The notes under the pieces were generated by a model that worked only from the letters and a program-made list of their open reading frames with translations, was not told the origin of the DNA and ran no database searches. From Nitrososphaerales archaeon TH1177 (lineage in GTDB: Archaea > Thermoproteota > Nitrososphaeria > Nitrososphaerales > Nitrososphaeraceae), in the NCBI GenBank assembly GCA_014523515.1, contig JAATVJ010000034.1, positions 1 through 8,014 of the forward strand: a stretch of 8,014 nucleotides of DNA, written 5' to 3'. Below are positions 1 to 6,070 of this stretch, piece by piece (within the stretch, counting starts at the first letter, position 1; each line of letters begins with the position of its first letter). The position numbers and the translations under genes were made by a program.

Positions 1-111
1 CCTGAAATTACCATTGATCCAGAGACATATGAAGTTAAATTGGATGGAAAGATTGCAACGGTTGATCCAGCGAAGGAATTATCATTAGCCCAAAGATACT
101 TTATGGCCTAG
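1..111 (+). CDS. ureC: Urease alpha (catalytic) subunit, C-terminal fragment
   Basis: This is the final 36 codons of the urease catalytic subunit; the frame is open at the left window edge. UreC carries the dinuclear nickel site that hydrolyses urea to ammonia and carbamate in the cytoplasm. The visible residues match the end of the family closely: PEITIDPETYEV, then a short D-G turn, then DPAKELSLAQRYFMA and a TAG stop. Bacterial UreC ends in the same way, with a PEITVDPETYEV-like stretch and a final AQRYF. None of the nickel ligands, the carbamylated lysine or the flap lie in this fragment, so catalytic competence cannot be judged. In an ammonia-oxidising archaeon the enzyme would supply ammonia for energy and nitrogen. 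A T-rich tract and a fresh promoter follow, so ureC probably ends its own transcript. ureA and ureB should lie upstream, outside the window. Confidence 0.95.
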   Translation, partial: PEITIDPETYEVKLDGKIATVDPAKELSLAQRYFMA

Positions 112-135
112 AGATAAACAATCAACCAAAATAAA

Positions 136-149
136 TTTTTTTTTCTTTT
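136..149 (+). terminator. T-rich transcription terminator after ureC
   Basis: A run of nine T followed by C and four more T begins 25 nt after the ureC stop. Archaeal RNA polymerase terminates at such T tracts without needing a hairpin. It separates the urease structural genes from the accessory unit. Assignment rests on composition and position only. Confidence 0.5.
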
Positions 150-174
150 CATTTATTTCATTGTTTTATTGTTA

Positions 175-209
175 TTTAGATATATAGCCCTTGTAGAGAA
201 TTATAACTA
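175..209 (+). promoter_or_regulatory. TATA-box promoter of the chaperonin-ureEFGD unit
   Basis: The sequence TTTAGATATATAG at 175-187 resembles an archaeal TATA box. Its centre is about 27 nt upstream of the ATG at 209, which is the usual TATA-to-start-site distance, so the mRNA would be leaderless or nearly so. No convincing Shine-Dalgarno sequence precedes the ATG, which agrees with a leaderless start. This suggests that the accessory genes have a promoter separate from the structural genes. Read-through from ureC is also possible. Confidence 0.5.
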
Positions 210-1765
210 TGTCTAGTCATAATCATGGAGTCTGGAGACCCATAGCTGAAAATATTGAATTTAATGCTTTGGAATCAAATTCTCAGGCAGTAATGGCAGT
301 TGCAGATACAGTAAGAACCACTTTGGGTCCAAAAGGTTTGGATAAACTCTTAATTGATCAAGCGATGAATAGGCACGTTTCAAATGATGGTGTAACCATT
401 CTTCTTTCTTTAAAGGCAATTCATCCTGTGGCAAGGATGATTGTAGAGATCGCAGAAAGACAGGAACAATTAGTAGGTGATGGAACTACAACTGCAGTAG
501 TAATGGCATCGGAAATGATAAAGGAAGGTAAAAGACTTGTTAAAGAACTAGGCGTTCATCCTACTAAAGTAGTTGAAGGGATAGAAAATGGTGTAAAACA
601 TGCGTGTAAAATTTTAGAAAAAGATGCTCAAAAAATATCCATTGAAGATAAAGAATTGGATCAAATTATAAATACTTCCTTATCTTCAAAATTAGATGGT
701 GTTAATTTATCAAATCTTGTTATAAAATCAATTAGGACAGTAGGAAAAAATTCTATATATAATAATTCCTTTGATTTTGACAAATCTATCAAAGTAATTA
801 GAAAAACCAATGTTTCTGATAGCGTTTTTAACGGCATAGTTCTGGAAAGAAAACGTATGGATCTAGAAATGCCTATGCGAATACTAAACCCTAAAATTAT
901 GATCGTAAAACTTGATTTAAAACCAGTAAAGGAATCGTGGTTGAAAGAAAATAATCGTTATGAGGAAATTTTGAATATGGAAAATGATCGATTATTAAAA
1001 TCTAAAAGAATAGTAGATGAAATTATAGCCACTGGTGCTAATACTCTTTTAATATCCTCTCCTGAGATAGATGAAGTTATAGAGAATCTCCTAGTTGCAA
1101 AAAATATATTTGCAACAAGAATATCTTCTGAAGAAATAGAATTTTTATCTCGATATATTGGTGCAAAACCTGTAAGAATGGCAGAAGATCTCAAAAATGA
1201 TGGGATTCTTGGAATTGCTGATTCTATATATGAAGATGAAGATACCGGTCTTATATATATTGAAAATGGCTCAGGTAAAAATATAGTTACAATTATAGTT
1301 TCTGGAACAACTAGGGAAACTTCTCTTGAAAGATGGAGGTCTGTTATAGATGGTGTAAATGCTGCTGAAGCTGCCTTGAATAGAGGAATAGTTGCTGGAG
1401 GAGGCGCAGCAGAGATACATGTAATTGAAAAGTTAAAGAGTTTAAGGCTAAAAGGATTGGAACAGGTCGGCCTTGACGTAGTAGCATCTGCATTGGAAAG
1501 TATAATGCGACAGATCCTTACTAATGCAGGATTCAATGGGTTAGAAAAAGTAATGGCCGCCAAGGCGTCAAAGCCAAACATTGGAATAGATATTGATACA
1601 GGCGAGTTGGTAGATATGTATGAAAAAGGAATTCTTGATCCTCTATTGGTAAAATTAATGGCTCTGGAAGCAGCTGGAGAAATTTCAAAATCAGTCTTAA
1701 GGATAGATAGGAACCTTGCTGCAGAAGATTTAAGTCCACAAAGTGTATCAGAAATAAAGAGATAA
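209..1765 (+). CDS. Divergent group II chaperonin (thermosome-like), urease-linked
   Basis: A Cpn60/TCP-1 family protein of 518 residues. ATP-driven chaperonins of this family refold proteins in a double-ring cavity in the cytoplasm. Nucleotide-binding motifs are intact: LGPKG at 39-43, NDG at 59-61, GDGTTT at 90-95 and GGG at 397-399. Asp381, 16 residues before the first of these glycines, sits where GroEL has its catalytic Asp398. TSLSSK (156-161), an apical ATGAN (274-278) and DIDTGELVDMYEKGILDP (461-478) are typical of group II members. It is shorter than the usual 540-560 residues: the N-terminal segment before the first helix is unusual (MSSHNHGVW), the apical protrusion region (about 235-270) is poorly conserved, and there is no Gly-Met-rich tail. 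It heads the urease accessory unit, with the next gene 11 nt downstream. It is probably a paralogue of the housekeeping thermosome. A urease-specific client is inferred from position only. The ATG is supported by the TATA spacing. Confidence 0.9.
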   Translation: MSSHNHGVWRPIAENIEFNALESNSQAVMAVADTVRTTLGPKGLDKLLIDQAMNRHVSNDGVTILLSLKAIHPVARMIVEIAERQEQLVGDGTTTAVVMASEMIKEGKRLVKELGVHPTKVVEGIENGVKHACKILEKDAQKISIEDKELDQIINTSLSSKLDGVNLSNLVIKSIRTVGKNSIYNNSFDFDKSIKVIRKTNVSDSVFNGIVLERKRMDLEMPMRILNPKIMIVKLDLKPVKESWLKENNRYEEILNMENDRLLKSKRIVDEIIATGANTLLISSPEIDEVIENLLVAKNIFATRISSEEIEFLSRYIGAKPVRMAEDLKNDGILGIADSIYEDEDTGLIYIENGSGKNIVTIIVSGTTRETSLERWRSVIDGVNAAEAALNRGIVAGGGAAEIHVIEKLKSLRLKGLEQVGLDVVASALESIMRQILTNAGFNGLEKVMAAKASKPNIGIDIDTGELVDMYEKGILDPLLVKLMALEAAGEISKSVLRIDRNLAAEDLSPQSVSEIKR

Positions 1766-1776
1766 GATGAAGTAAT

Positions 1777-2148
1777 ATGCAAATCCGTCATTGTGTTGAG
1801 GAAAATAATGTAGATGACAATTTGATTATCAAAAATCCTAAAGAAATTAGACATGTAACAGTACAAGGAGGAAAGATAAAACAAATGTCAGGATTTATTG
1901 ATCCTATTTCTCATCTTAATCTTGATTATTCTTTACATCGTATAACCAAATGCATTATAGCAAAAAAATTTGAGACAGGATCTGAATTACTTTTTACTGA
2001 TTCTGGATTTGTCTTTGCTATGGTAACTAAATCTCATTTTGAACATTACGGAAACTTAGATTATACAAAAAACCTTATAAATATGATAGACAAGGTGAAT
2101 GAATTAAGAAACTCTAAATCCATTTATACAAGTAAAGAAAAAATGTGA
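1777..2148 (+). CDS. Small unrecognised protein in the urease accessory unit
   Basis: A frame of 123 codons between the chaperonin and ureE, 11 nt after the former and 32 nt before the latter, so almost certainly co-transcribed. I do not recognise the family. The residue pattern suggests a small alpha/beta domain: a strand around EIRHVTV, a GG turn, a second strand, a helix near 50-65 with IAKKFE, two strands spanning ELLFTDSGFVFAMV, and a C-terminal helix LINMIDKVNEL. That order is loosely like the roadblock/profilin-like small proteins common in these archaea, but I could not confirm a match. There is no signal peptide, membrane segment or metal-binding cysteine cluster. The start is uncertain. 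ATG 1777 has only a weak upstream signal, while ATG 1885 (residue 37) is preceded by a good GGAGGA at 1867-1872 and would give 87 residues but remove the first strands. I favour 1777 for fold completeness. Confidence 0.65.
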   Translation: MQIRHCVEENNVDDNLIIKNPKEIRHVTVQGGKIKQMSGFIDPISHLNLDYSLHRITKCIIAKKFETGSELLFTDSGFVFAMVTKSHFEHYGNLDYTKNLINMIDKVNELRNSKSIYTSKEKM

Positions 2149-2180
2149 TGGATGGAAAATAATAAGGGAAATAAAATAAT

Positions 2181-2696
2181 ATGATAACTGTTAATAAAAT
2201 TTTAGGTAATATCAATAAAAATTCAAATCTAAAGAACAAATATGAGGATATGATAAAAAATAATAATTGTGAAAAGATTGTAATAAATAGATTAGAATCA
2301 CAAAAATTAAGAATGCGAAAAAATACAGATAAGAAAACTGATGTTATCTTTATGTTAGAACATACTCCTCATTTAAGAAATGGTGATGTAATTTTTCTTG
2401 ATGAGGAAAAAATGATATTGCTGACTCTTGAACCTGAGCTTGTGGCAATAATCACTTTCACAAGTTCCCTAAACACAGACGATTCTTTTCCTCTCTCTGT
2501 TAAGATTGGGCATAACCTTGGAAATTTACATAGACCGATAAAGGTAACAAAAAATCAAGTAATTTTTCCAATACAAGCTGAAACTGAACTGGAAATGCTA
2601 AAAAAAATGTTTTCATCATTTAATAAATTCCTTGACATTAAGACAGATATGATGATTTTTGAACCAGATGAAGGATCTGATATTCATGAACACTAG
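2181..2696 (+). CDS. ureE: Urease accessory protein UreE (nickel metallochaperone)
   Basis: UreE is a dimeric metallochaperone that delivers Ni(II) to UreG during urease maturation. The 171-residue protein has the two-domain layout of the family. An N-terminal beta domain includes LRNGDVIFL (65-73). The C-terminal metal-binding domain carries the signature GHNLGNLHRPI (110-120). His117, in the GNxH position, corresponds to the interfacial nickel ligand His96 of the Klebsiella enzyme. The second histidine pair of that enzyme (HDH before VLDDML) is replaced here by QAETELEML. The C-terminal tail is short and ends in His-Glu-His instead of the long His-rich tail of many bacteria. The first 40 residues are less conserved. 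AAGGGA at 2164-2169 gives a usable ribosome binding site 11 nt before the ATG. The end overlaps the start of ureF. Confidence 0.9.
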   Translation: MITVNKILGNINKNSNLKNKYEDMIKNNNCEKIVINRLESQKLRMRKNTDKKTDVIFMLEHTPHLRNGDVIFLDEEKMILLTLEPELVAIITFTSSLNTDDSFPLSVKIGHNLGNLHRPIKVTKNQVIFPIQAETELEMLKKMFSSFNKFLDIKTDMMIFEPDEGSDIHEH

Positions 2697-3468
2697 AATT
2701 AGTAAAAAAATGGGCAATACTGATAATAATAGTAAAATTTATGAGGGTTCTCCTTCTACTGCTGAAACAGAAGTATCTTCTCTTGTAGAAGAAATCAGTA
2801 TGCTTCAGCTTGGTGATTCATTCTTTCCTACTGGAATGTATACTACATCGAGTGGACTAGAAACATTATTTTATGATAAAAGAATTAGGAGCAGAAAAGA
2901 AATTTTTGAATTTATAACAGTTTGTCTAACATATCAAATAGGACCTGCCGATTGTGCAGCACTTTCAAATGCCTATGAATTCGCTAAAGAAGGAAATCTG
3001 ACTAAAATAATAGAAATAGATCAGATGTTATTTTCAATGAAATTGATAAAAGAGATTCGCGCTGCTTCTACAAGATCTGGAACTCAACTTTTGAATTGTT
3101 TATTGAGTTTTATCCAAAATAATGATTTAATTTCTTCATATTATAGTTCAATAAAGAATAAGACTGCGAATGGTGTATATCCTGTTGCCTTAGCAGTAGC
3201 ATCAAATGGTCTAGGAATAAAAAAGGAACGAGCCTGCCTTATTTTGCTATATGGATTTACAGTTAGTATTGTAGGCGCTGCATTGAGACTTGGAATTCTA
3301 CAGCATCTTGAAGGGCAACAAATTATTCATGAACTAAAACCAATTATGACATTAGTTCTAAATAACAATATAAATAGACATTACTCTCATTTATGGCAGT
3401 TTAGCCCTGGAATAGATCTTGTACAAATGAAACATGAAAGAATGGATTCAAAAATGTTTATTACATAA
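2686..3468 (+). CDS. ureF: Urease accessory protein UreF
   Basis: UreF bridges UreD and UreG in the urease activation complex and gates UreG GTPase activity and nickel transfer. The 260-residue all-helical protein shows the family landmarks: LQLGDSFFPTG (40-50) followed by SGLE, a central REIRAASTRSG-like segment (E-I-R-A-A-S-T-R-S-G), and a C-terminal region with FSPGIDLVQMKHERM followed by SKMF. The N-terminus has about 38 poorly conserved residues, rich in Ser, Asn and Thr, before the first family motif. I chose ATG 2686, preceded by GAAGGATC about nine bases upstream. Upstream TTG 2659 and ATG 2668 are in frame but would overlap ureE further, and ATG 2710 is another option. With ATG 2686 it overlaps ureE by 11 nt, which suggests coupled translation. 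Confidence 0.92.
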   Translation: MNTRISKKMGNTDNNSKIYEGSPSTAETEVSSLVEEISMLQLGDSFFPTGMYTTSSGLETLFYDKRIRSRKEIFEFITVCLTYQIGPADCAALSNAYEFAKEGNLTKIIEIDQMLFSMKLIKEIRAASTRSGTQLLNCLLSFIQNNDLISSYYSSIKNKTANGVYPVALAVASNGLGIKKERACLILLYGFTVSIVGAALRLGILQHLEGQQIIHELKPIMTLVLNNNINRHYSHLWQFSPGIDLVQMKHERMDSKMFIT

Positions 3469-3489
3469 AATGCCGTTTATTATCTTGAT

Positions 3490-4155
3490 ATGACATTTAA
3501 AAGAATTCCAAGAGTCGGTATTGGTGGTCCAGTAGGATCCGGTAAGACAATGTTAATAGAACAATTTGTTCCTCTATTAGGTCAAAATGGGTACAAGATA
3601 GCAATTGTATCCAATGATGTAGTATCAAAAGAAGATGCTGATAGAATGAGAAGAAATCTGGCATCAGAAAGGGGACTTATGCCTGAAAGTCTAGTAATTG
3701 GATTGGCTACAGGTGGATGTCCCCATACTGCAGTCAGAGAAGATCCATCAATGAATCTATCTGTAGTTGAAGATATAGAGTCAACTCATAATCAAGAATT
3801 GGATTTAATAATTATTGAAAGTGGTGGAGATAATATAACAACTACATTTAGTCCTGCCCTTGCTGATTATTTTATTTATATTATTGATGTTGCCGGTGGT
3901 GATAAATATCCAAGAAAACGCGGTCTTGGGATAGAAAATTGTGACCTTTTGGTAATTAATAAAATTGATTTAGCGCCACATGTAGGTGCAGATCTCAAGA
4001 TAATGGAAAGGGATGCCAAATTAATAAGAAAAGGTAAGCCTTTTGTTTTTGTAAACTGTAAAACTGGAGAGGGAATTAAGGAAGTAGCAGAACATATAGT
4101 AAAAGATGTTTTATTTGATTTACCACCAAAAACATCAATCGAACAATTAACTTGA
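3490..4155 (+). CDS. ureG: Urease accessory GTPase UreG
   Basis: UreG is a SIMIBI-class GTPase that dimerises with GTP and nickel and powers nickel insertion into urease. The 221-residue sequence is highly conserved. The P-loop GPVGSGKT spans 13-20. The metal-binding Cys-Pro-His motif is at 77-79 within ATGGCPHTAVRED. ESGGDN is at 110-115. The guanine-specificity motif NKID is at 157-160. There is no His-rich N-terminal extension of the type seen in some bacterial UreG, so extra nickel storage is not expected here. The ATG lies 21 nt after the ureF stop. No clear Shine-Dalgarno sequence is present, but conservation begins within a few residues of this ATG, which fixes the start well. The stop overlaps the start of ureD. 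Confidence 0.97.
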   Translation: MTFKRIPRVGIGGPVGSGKTMLIEQFVPLLGQNGYKIAIVSNDVVSKEDADRMRRNLASERGLMPESLVIGLATGGCPHTAVREDPSMNLSVVEDIESTHNQELDLIIIESGGDNITTTFSPALADYFIYIIDVAGGDKYPRKRGLGIENCDLLVINKIDLAPHVGADLKIMERDAKLIRKGKPFVFVNCKTGEGIKEVAEHIVKDVLFDLPPKTSIEQLT

Positions 4156-5081
4156 AAGATCTGAAATATTTTATTCCCGATGATATTCCACAAGAAGTAC
4201 TATCTTATGAAGCAGATCTCAGTCAGCTAGGTGTAGGAAAAGCAGGAAAATTAGGAGCCATATTTTTATTACTAGAAAAAAATGAGCAAGTAAATAAAAC
4301 TGTTATAAAGGAACAATTTTCAAAAGTTCCTTTATTTACTCAACGAGCTCTGTATCTTGAAGAAAGTCTTCCTTCTATGGCCTATATCTATATAATCTCT
4401 CCATCCGGAGGGGTGCTTCAAGGAGATAGATATAGAATTGATATAAAGCTTAGTAAAAATGCAATATCTCATATAACTACTCAAGGAGCAACAAGGCTCT
4501 ATAGAATGAATAAAAATTTCGCAACACAAATTTTAAACATAACCCTAGATAGTAATTGCTATTTTGAATATGTTCCTGATCAAATAATACCTTATAGAGA
4601 CTCACGATTCTACCAATCTGTAAATCTTAATTTACATGATACGGCAACCATGATATATTCTGAAACTATTGTTCCAGGTCGAATGGCTATGGGGGAATAT
4701 TTTGAGTATGATGTATGCTATCTAAAGACTGTAGCCAAAAGCCATAATGGATCATTAAAACTTGTTGATACTGCATTGTTGGAACCAAAAAGAAATAAAC
4801 TAAAAAGATTTGGGATTCTTGAAGAATTCAATATGTTATCAAATATGTATATATTAACTCCATCTAAATATATTGGTATTCTAACTGAAAGGATTAACGG
4901 AGATTTAATAAATTATGAGAAGGTTGTAGGAGGATGTTCAGTATTGCCAAAAGATTCTGGAATAGCAGTACGAATATTAGGTAACACAATTGATAATATA
5001 AAGGAAATGATTTACAATATACTTAAAATCTGTCGACAAGAAATTATAGGAGCTGGATTTAGCGGTATTAGAAAAAACTAA
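4152..5081 (+). CDS. ureD: Urease accessory protein UreD (UreH)
   Basis: UreD (UreH) binds apo-urease directly and forms the scaffold and tunnel through which UreF-UreG pass nickel to the active site. The 309-residue, beta-rich protein shows the family motifs: SGGVLQGDRY (85-94), TTQGATRLYRM (109-119), and FEYVPDQIIPYRDSRF (138-153). An ETIVPGRMAMGE segment lies further on, and the end carries a GAGFSGIRKN tail. It starts with TTG in a TTGA overlap with the ureG stop; the first in-frame ATG is about 75 residues later, after the conserved region has begun, so TTG is the only reasonable start. About 50 residues precede the first strongly conserved segment, somewhat longer than in bacteria. It is the last gene of the accessory unit, followed by a T-rich terminator. 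Confidence 0.92.
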   Translation: MKDLKYFIPDDIPQEVLSYEADLSQLGVGKAGKLGAIFLLLEKNEQVNKTVIKEQFSKVPLFTQRALYLEESLPSMAYIYIISPSGGVLQGDRYRIDIKLSKNAISHITTQGATRLYRMNKNFATQILNITLDSNCYFEYVPDQIIPYRDSRFYQSVNLNLHDTATMIYSETIVPGRMAMGEYFEYDVCYLKTVAKSHNGSLKLVDTALLEPKRNKLKRFGILEEFNMLSNMYILTPSKYIGILTERINGDLINYEKVVGGCSVLPKDSGIAVRILGNTIDNIKEMIYNILKICRQEIIGAGFSGIRKN

Positions 5082-5082
5082 A

Positions 5083-5110
5083 TTTCTCTTTTCTTTTTCT
5101 TAAACTTTTA
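5083..5110 (+). terminator. T-rich terminator of the urease accessory unit
   Basis: Immediately after the ureD stop the + strand is almost all T and C (TTTCTCTTTTCTTTTTC), then AAACTTTTA. This is a typical archaeal T-tract terminator. ACTTTTAG at 5104-5111 also forms one arm of an 8-bp perfect inverted repeat with CTAAAAGT at 5145-5152. Confidence 0.5.
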
Positions 5111-5126
5111 GATTATGTAATAATTT

Positions 5127-5134
5127 AAAAAAAA
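5127..5134 (-). terminator. T8 terminator for the minus-strand zinc-finger gene
   Basis: Eight A on the + strand read as eight T on the - strand, 32 nt beyond the stop of the small zinc-finger frame. Together with the ureD terminator it makes a compact convergent terminator region, and the 8-bp inverted repeat 5104-5111/5145-5152 encloses the T-run. The assignment depends on the zinc-finger gene being real. Confidence 0.35.
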
Positions 5135-5166
5135 GATTTGTGTACTAAAAGTATTTAATCTACTAA

Positions 5167-5316
5167 TTACCGTGATATTGTCCAGAATTCTATAATTTTA
5201 ACTTTGTGATTCACATTTTCTTTATGAATATCAGCATCAATTCTATTATCAAAAACTTTATCACACTCCTGACACCATGAAGTTTGTTTCCTTCTGCTTT
5301 TATCTAATGCATTCAA
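5167..5316 (-). CDS. Small C2H2 zinc-finger protein (49 residues)
   Basis: A short - strand frame that most gene callers would skip. It encodes a single classical C2H2 zinc finger: WCQECDKVF, then His31 and His37 in the segment HKENVNHKV. The spacing is Cys15-x2-Cys18-x12-His31-x5-His37, with Phe three residues after the second Cys, which is the textbook pattern. Basic residues (KSRRK) precede the finger, and the tail IIEFWTISR follows. Such mini zinc-finger proteins occur widely in archaea and may bind nucleic acid or protein; the role here is unknown. The start is uncertain. No in-frame ATG exists before an upstream stop near 5416, and the TTG at 5314-5316 is the best candidate because a TATA-like element sits at leaderless distance. 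The frame remains open upstream of the TTG, so a longer ancestral protein is possible. It is convergent with the urease unit. Confidence 0.55.
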   Translation of the reverse strand: MNALDKSRRKQTSWCQECDKVFDNRIDADIHKENVNHKVKIIEFWTISR

Positions 5317-5334
5317 ATGATATGATAGAGTATT

Positions 5335-5347
5335 AATATTAAATAAA
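5335..5347 (-). promoter_or_regulatory. TATA-like element for the zinc-finger gene
   Basis: On the - strand this reads TTTATTTAATATT, centred about 25 nt upstream of the TTG start, which is right for a leaderless archaeal transcript. Because the region is very A+T-rich, such a match can arise by chance. Confidence 0.3.
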
Positions 5348-5514
5348 TGATTTGTTATTTCAAATAGATTAAGATATTCATAAGTTAAAATTTTATGACA
5401 AGATTTATAAATTTAGAGATTTTCATTATACTTTTTTTTTGATAGTGTAATAATTGTTGTTTATCTTAAATCATTAACAACAAATTATTTCAATATATAT
5501 AATAATGTATATTT

Positions 5515-5522
5515 GGAGAGGT
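5515..5522 (+). promoter_or_regulatory. Shine-Dalgarno site deciding the TTG start of the thioesterase
   Basis: GGAGAGGT lies eight bases before TTG 5531 and is close to the archaeal anti-Shine-Dalgarno complement. It is the clearest ribosome binding site in the window and supports the TTG. An A+T stretch at 5492-5502 (AATATATATAA) is TATA-like, but would start the RNA very close to this site; TTTATCTTAAAT near 5459-5470 is an alternative promoter element. Confidence 0.55.
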
Positions 5523-5530
5523 ATTTATAA

Positions 5531-6022
5531 TTGGAAAATCCATATAAGAATTTAAAAAAAACCCCAAATGAGTCAAAAGCAGAGACAACTCTCATGATGT
5601 TACCATCAGATGCTAATCCAAAAGGATATGTTTTTGGAGGCGTTATCTTAAAACATGTGGATCTTATTGCTGGTATAGTTGCTAAAAGACATGCTAATCA
5701 ATCAAATATTGTTACTGCAAGTATCGATAGAATGACTTTTATAAAGCCGATTTTTATTGGCAATTCGTTGATTCTTGAAGCAAGGATAAATTATGTCAAA
5801 CGTTCTTCTATGGAAATTGAGGTCAATATTTTTGCAGAAGACCTTGACTATAACATAAGAATTCATGCAGGAAGAGCATATGTTACCATGGTTTCAATAG
5901 ATAAGTATGGAAAATCTATGGAGGTTCCTCGACTTTTATTAGAAACAGAAGATGATCATCAAAGATTTAAAGAAGGTGAAGCTAGAATGATATCTCGCCT
6001 TAGAGAAGCAGGAAAACTTTAA
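5531..6022 (+). CDS. Hotdog-fold acyl-CoA thioesterase
   Basis: This 163-residue protein belongs to the YciA/BACH-like acyl-CoA hydrolases, which cleave acyl-CoA to free acid and CoA in the cytoplasm. The family core is clear. NPKGYVFGGVIL (29-40) gives the N-x-G-x-x-F-G-G loop that starts the central hotdog helix, and Asp44 falls in the catalytic acid position. ASIDRMTFIKPIFIGNSL (64-80 region) matches the second conserved strand, and ARINYVKRSSMEIEV the next. The charged C-terminus (about 138-163), with EDDHQRFKEGEARM, is a helix often seen after the domain. It starts with TTG, supported by a strong Shine-Dalgarno site. It stands alone between the urease unit and the CHRD gene. The substrate chain length cannot be read from sequence; roles in lipid turnover or in recycling CoA are possible. 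The length is normal for a single-domain member. Confidence 0.88.
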   Translation: MENPYKNLKKTPNESKAETTLMMLPSDANPKGYVFGGVILKHVDLIAGIVAKRHANQSNIVTASIDRMTFIKPIFIGNSLILEARINYVKRSSMEIEVNIFAEDLDYNIRIHAGRAYVTMVSIDKYGKSMEVPRLLLETEDDHQRFKEGEARMISRLREAGKL

Positions 6023-6070
6023 TTAATCCGTCTCAAGAAATTGTTAAATCCTTTATAATTATTTAATTTA

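Noticed and set aside
958..1884. Long open frame antisense to the chaperonin gene (308 codons)
   Set aside because: It lies almost wholly within a well-conserved gene on the other strand, has low-complexity Ser/Ile-rich composition, no recognisable motif and no promoter evidence. It is a shadow of the chaperonin codon pattern.
2659..2685. Upstream TTG start for ureF
   Set aside because: It would overlap ureE by 38 nt and add only poorly conserved residues; ATG 2686 has a better upstream purine-rich site.
3876..4193. Antisense open frame across the end of ureG and start of ureD
   Set aside because: ureG is highly conserved on the + strand in this region and the antisense product has no recognisable features.
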